The notes below the pieces were generated by a model. The model saw nothing but the letters and a program-made list of their open reading frames with translations, was not told the DNA's origin and did no database searches. Shown one piece after another: positions 6,561 through 7,256 of a stretch of 7,256 bases of DNA. Positions within the stretch are counted from its first letter, which is position 1. Each line of letters opens with the position of its first letter. Location of the stretch: the NCBI GenBank assembly GCA_030634925.1, contig DAOVZV010000047.1:1-7256 (forward strand), given 5' to 3'. Origin of the DNA: Sulfurovum sp. GTDB lineage: Bacteria > Campylobacterota > Campylobacteria > Campylobacterales > Sulfurovaceae. Position numbers and translations under genes: made by a program.

Positions 6561-6578
6561 AAGGAACTAAAATGCTAA
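6042..6578 (+). CDS. Unrecognised protein with PD-(D/E)XK-like nuclease motif, partner of the ATPase
   Basis: I do not recognise this 178-residue protein as a named family. What can be seen: residues 60-80 form two probable beta strands around D61 ([11 protein letters not shown]) and E74-x-K76 ([11 protein letters not shown]), a D-x12-E-x-K arrangement typical of PD-(D/E)XK nucleases. A helix follows ([19 protein letters not shown], about 88-106), then a hydrophobic strand ([11 protein letters not shown], 113-123), which is the order expected of that fold's core. The protein is rich in Lys, Asn and Phe, with no signal peptide or membrane segment, so it should be cytoplasmic. GGAGA (6028-6032) lies nine bases before the ATG, inside the ATPase gene. 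Its stop overlaps the glyQ start by 7 bases, and its last codons coincide with the glyQ ribosome binding site. The fold call is from motif and predicted strands only; a non-nuclease partner remains possible. Confidence 0.72.
   Translation: MADVNRFIKEYIKHNSTFKETSFDDNNNLYLCSDESQNVINFDKIIEFKYPDSNIRPKSFDTLYIYNNLLFCIEFKNQKPSQISNSEIQDKLLSGKNELVKLFQKLNIQVNKYDFVYCVVYKKCIEPRDRYKCGIEKGKIQFNLEKYEKNGFVKKVFTDNVNFFTKQFQKNFYKELKC
6561..6565 (+). promoter_or_regulatory. glyQ ribosome binding site embedded in the preceding gene
   Basis: AAGGA, six bases before the glyQ ATG at 6572, lies within the last six codons of the upstream reading frame. It fixes the glyQ start and suggests that the 3' tail of the upstream gene is borrowed from the old glyQ leader. 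Confidence 0.7.
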
Positions 6579-7256
6579 CATTCAGCCAAATACTACTAAA
6601 ACTACAAGAATACTGGACAAATGAGGGCTGTAATATTGTACAACCTTATGATATTCCAGCTGGTGCAGGGACTTTTCATCCTGCGACGCTTTTGCGAAGT
6701 CTTGATTCTAAGCCTTGGTCTACGGCTTATGTTGCACCGTCTCGTCGTCCTACTGATGGGCGTTATGGTGAGAACCCCAATAGATTGGGAGCGTATTATC
6801 AATTTCAAGCCCTTATCAAACCATCGCCTGACAATATTCAAGAGCTTTATTTGAAGTCTTTGGAATACTTGGGATTAAACTTGCAAGAACATGATATTCG
6901 TTTTGTAGAAGACAACTGGGAAAGTCCAACACTTGGTGCGTGGGGACTTGGTTGGGAAGTATGGCTTGATGGTATGGAAGTGACACAATTTACCTATTTT
7001 CAACAAGTCGGAGGCATCGCTTGTGACCCTGTGGCTGTGGAGATTACTTATGGTACAGAGAGACTAGCGATGTATCTGCAAGGTGTGGAATCTGTCTTTG
7101 ATATTGTGTGGAATGAGCATGAGGGACAAGTCACAACTTACGCAGATGTACACAAAGAAAGTGAATATGAATTTTCTAAATATCACTTTGAGGTAGCTAC
7201 TGTAGAGAAGCTTTTGAGAGACTTTGAAGATGCTTCTAGTGAGTGTAAACTTTGTA
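6572..7256 (+). CDS. glyQ: Glycyl-tRNA synthetase alpha subunit (3' end outside window)
   Basis: Catalytic alpha subunit of the bacterial alpha2beta2 GlyRS, which charges tRNA-Gly together with GlyS. The first 228 codons are present and the frame runs off the window; the family is usually about 290-300 residues, so roughly three quarters is seen. The start [15 protein letters not shown] and [22 protein letters not shown] (18-39) are typical. The class II core is clear: [19 protein letters not shown] (53-71) then [29 protein letters not shown] (111-131), [16 protein letters not shown] (133-148) and motif 3 [15 protein letters not shown] (156-170). The ATG at 6572 overlaps the stop of the preceding gene. 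Base composition returns sharply to the host type (about 47% GC near its start). No frameshift is seen in the visible part; glyS is not in the window. Confidence 0.96.
   Translation, partial: MLTFSQILLKLQEYWTNEGCNIVQPYDIPAGAGTFHPATLLRSLDSKPWSTAYVAPSRRPTDGRYGENPNRLGAYYQFQALIKPSPDNIQELYLKSLEYLGLNLQEHDIRFVEDNWESPTLGAWGLGWEVWLDGMEVTQFTYFQQVGGIACDPVAVEITYGTERLAMYLQGVESVFDIVWNEHEGQVTTYADVHKESEYEFSKYHFEVATVEKLLRDFEDASSECKLC

Noticed and set aside
5072..6578. Septu (PtuAB), Gabija or an ABC transporter plus accessory protein
   Set aside because: The partner has no HNH motif and is not a helicase, and neither protein has membrane segments.
6602..6854. Reading frames on both strands overlapping the glyQ 5' region
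   Set aside because: They are shadows of glyQ, whose frame from 6572 to the window end has all the GlyRS alpha motifs.
1..7256. CRISPR array, tRNA or rRNA genes, insertion sequences
   Set aside because: I saw no regularly spaced repeats, no cloverleaf with a GTTCRA-type arm, no rRNA stretches and no transposase-like frame on either strand.

Overview
The window carries a block of housekeeping genes, all on the + strand, from a low-GC bacterium that is most likely a member of the Campylobacterota (Epsilonproteobacteria). The evidence is the gene order ffh-rpsP-KH protein-rimM-trmD-rplS, the style of the proteins (for example the RpsP and PurE sequences and a Glu in place of the usual catalytic Asp in TrmD, which I recall also from Helicobacter), strong AAAGGA-type ribosome binding sites, and the two-subunit type of glycyl-tRNA synthetase. 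The genus cannot be fixed from this sequence; a Sulfurovum/Sulfurimonas/Arcobacter-like organism is plausible.

Layout. 1-207 is the 3' end of ffh (signal recognition particle GTPase, M domain). 208-384 is a 177-base spacer with an inverted repeat just after ffh and a possible promoter before rpsP. 385-2435 is a tight ribosome-biogenesis operon: rpsP (bS16), khpA (KH RNA-binding protein), rimM (30S maturation), trmD (tRNA m1G37 methyltransferase, TTG start) and rplS (bL19). Spacers are 0-5 bases, and a short GC hairpin followed by a T-rich tract lies just after rplS. 2577-4475 is a long, glutamine-dependent NAD+ synthetase (nadE) with its own upstream gap. 4566-5060 is purE (class I). 6572 to the end of the window is the 5' three quarters of glyQ.

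Between purE and glyQ sits the unusual part, 5072-6578. It is a two-gene module that is much more AT-rich (about 26% GC in part of the first gene and about 21% in part of the second, by hand count) than purE or glyQ (around 45-50% in sampled lines). The first gene encodes a compact ABC/AAA-type ATPase (AAA_15/AAA_21-like) with Walker A, a signature-like motif, Walker B and an H-loop, but no room for a TOPRIM nuclease domain. The second, overlapping it by 8 bases, encodes a 178-residue unrecognised protein with a D-x12-E-x-K arrangement in a beta-rich setting, compatible with a PD-(D/E)XK nuclease. The pair has the architecture of an anti-phage or other DNA-targeting effector system (ATPase sensor plus nuclease in trans), but that function is inferred, not shown.

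The module is fitted neatly into the host operon. The purE stop is followed directly by AAGGAA, and the same AAGGAA serves as the glyQ ribosome binding site while lying inside the last codons of the second module gene. Removing the stretch between the two AAGGAA copies would leave a normal purE-glyQ junction, so the module looks like an insertion that kept the downstream essential gene translated.
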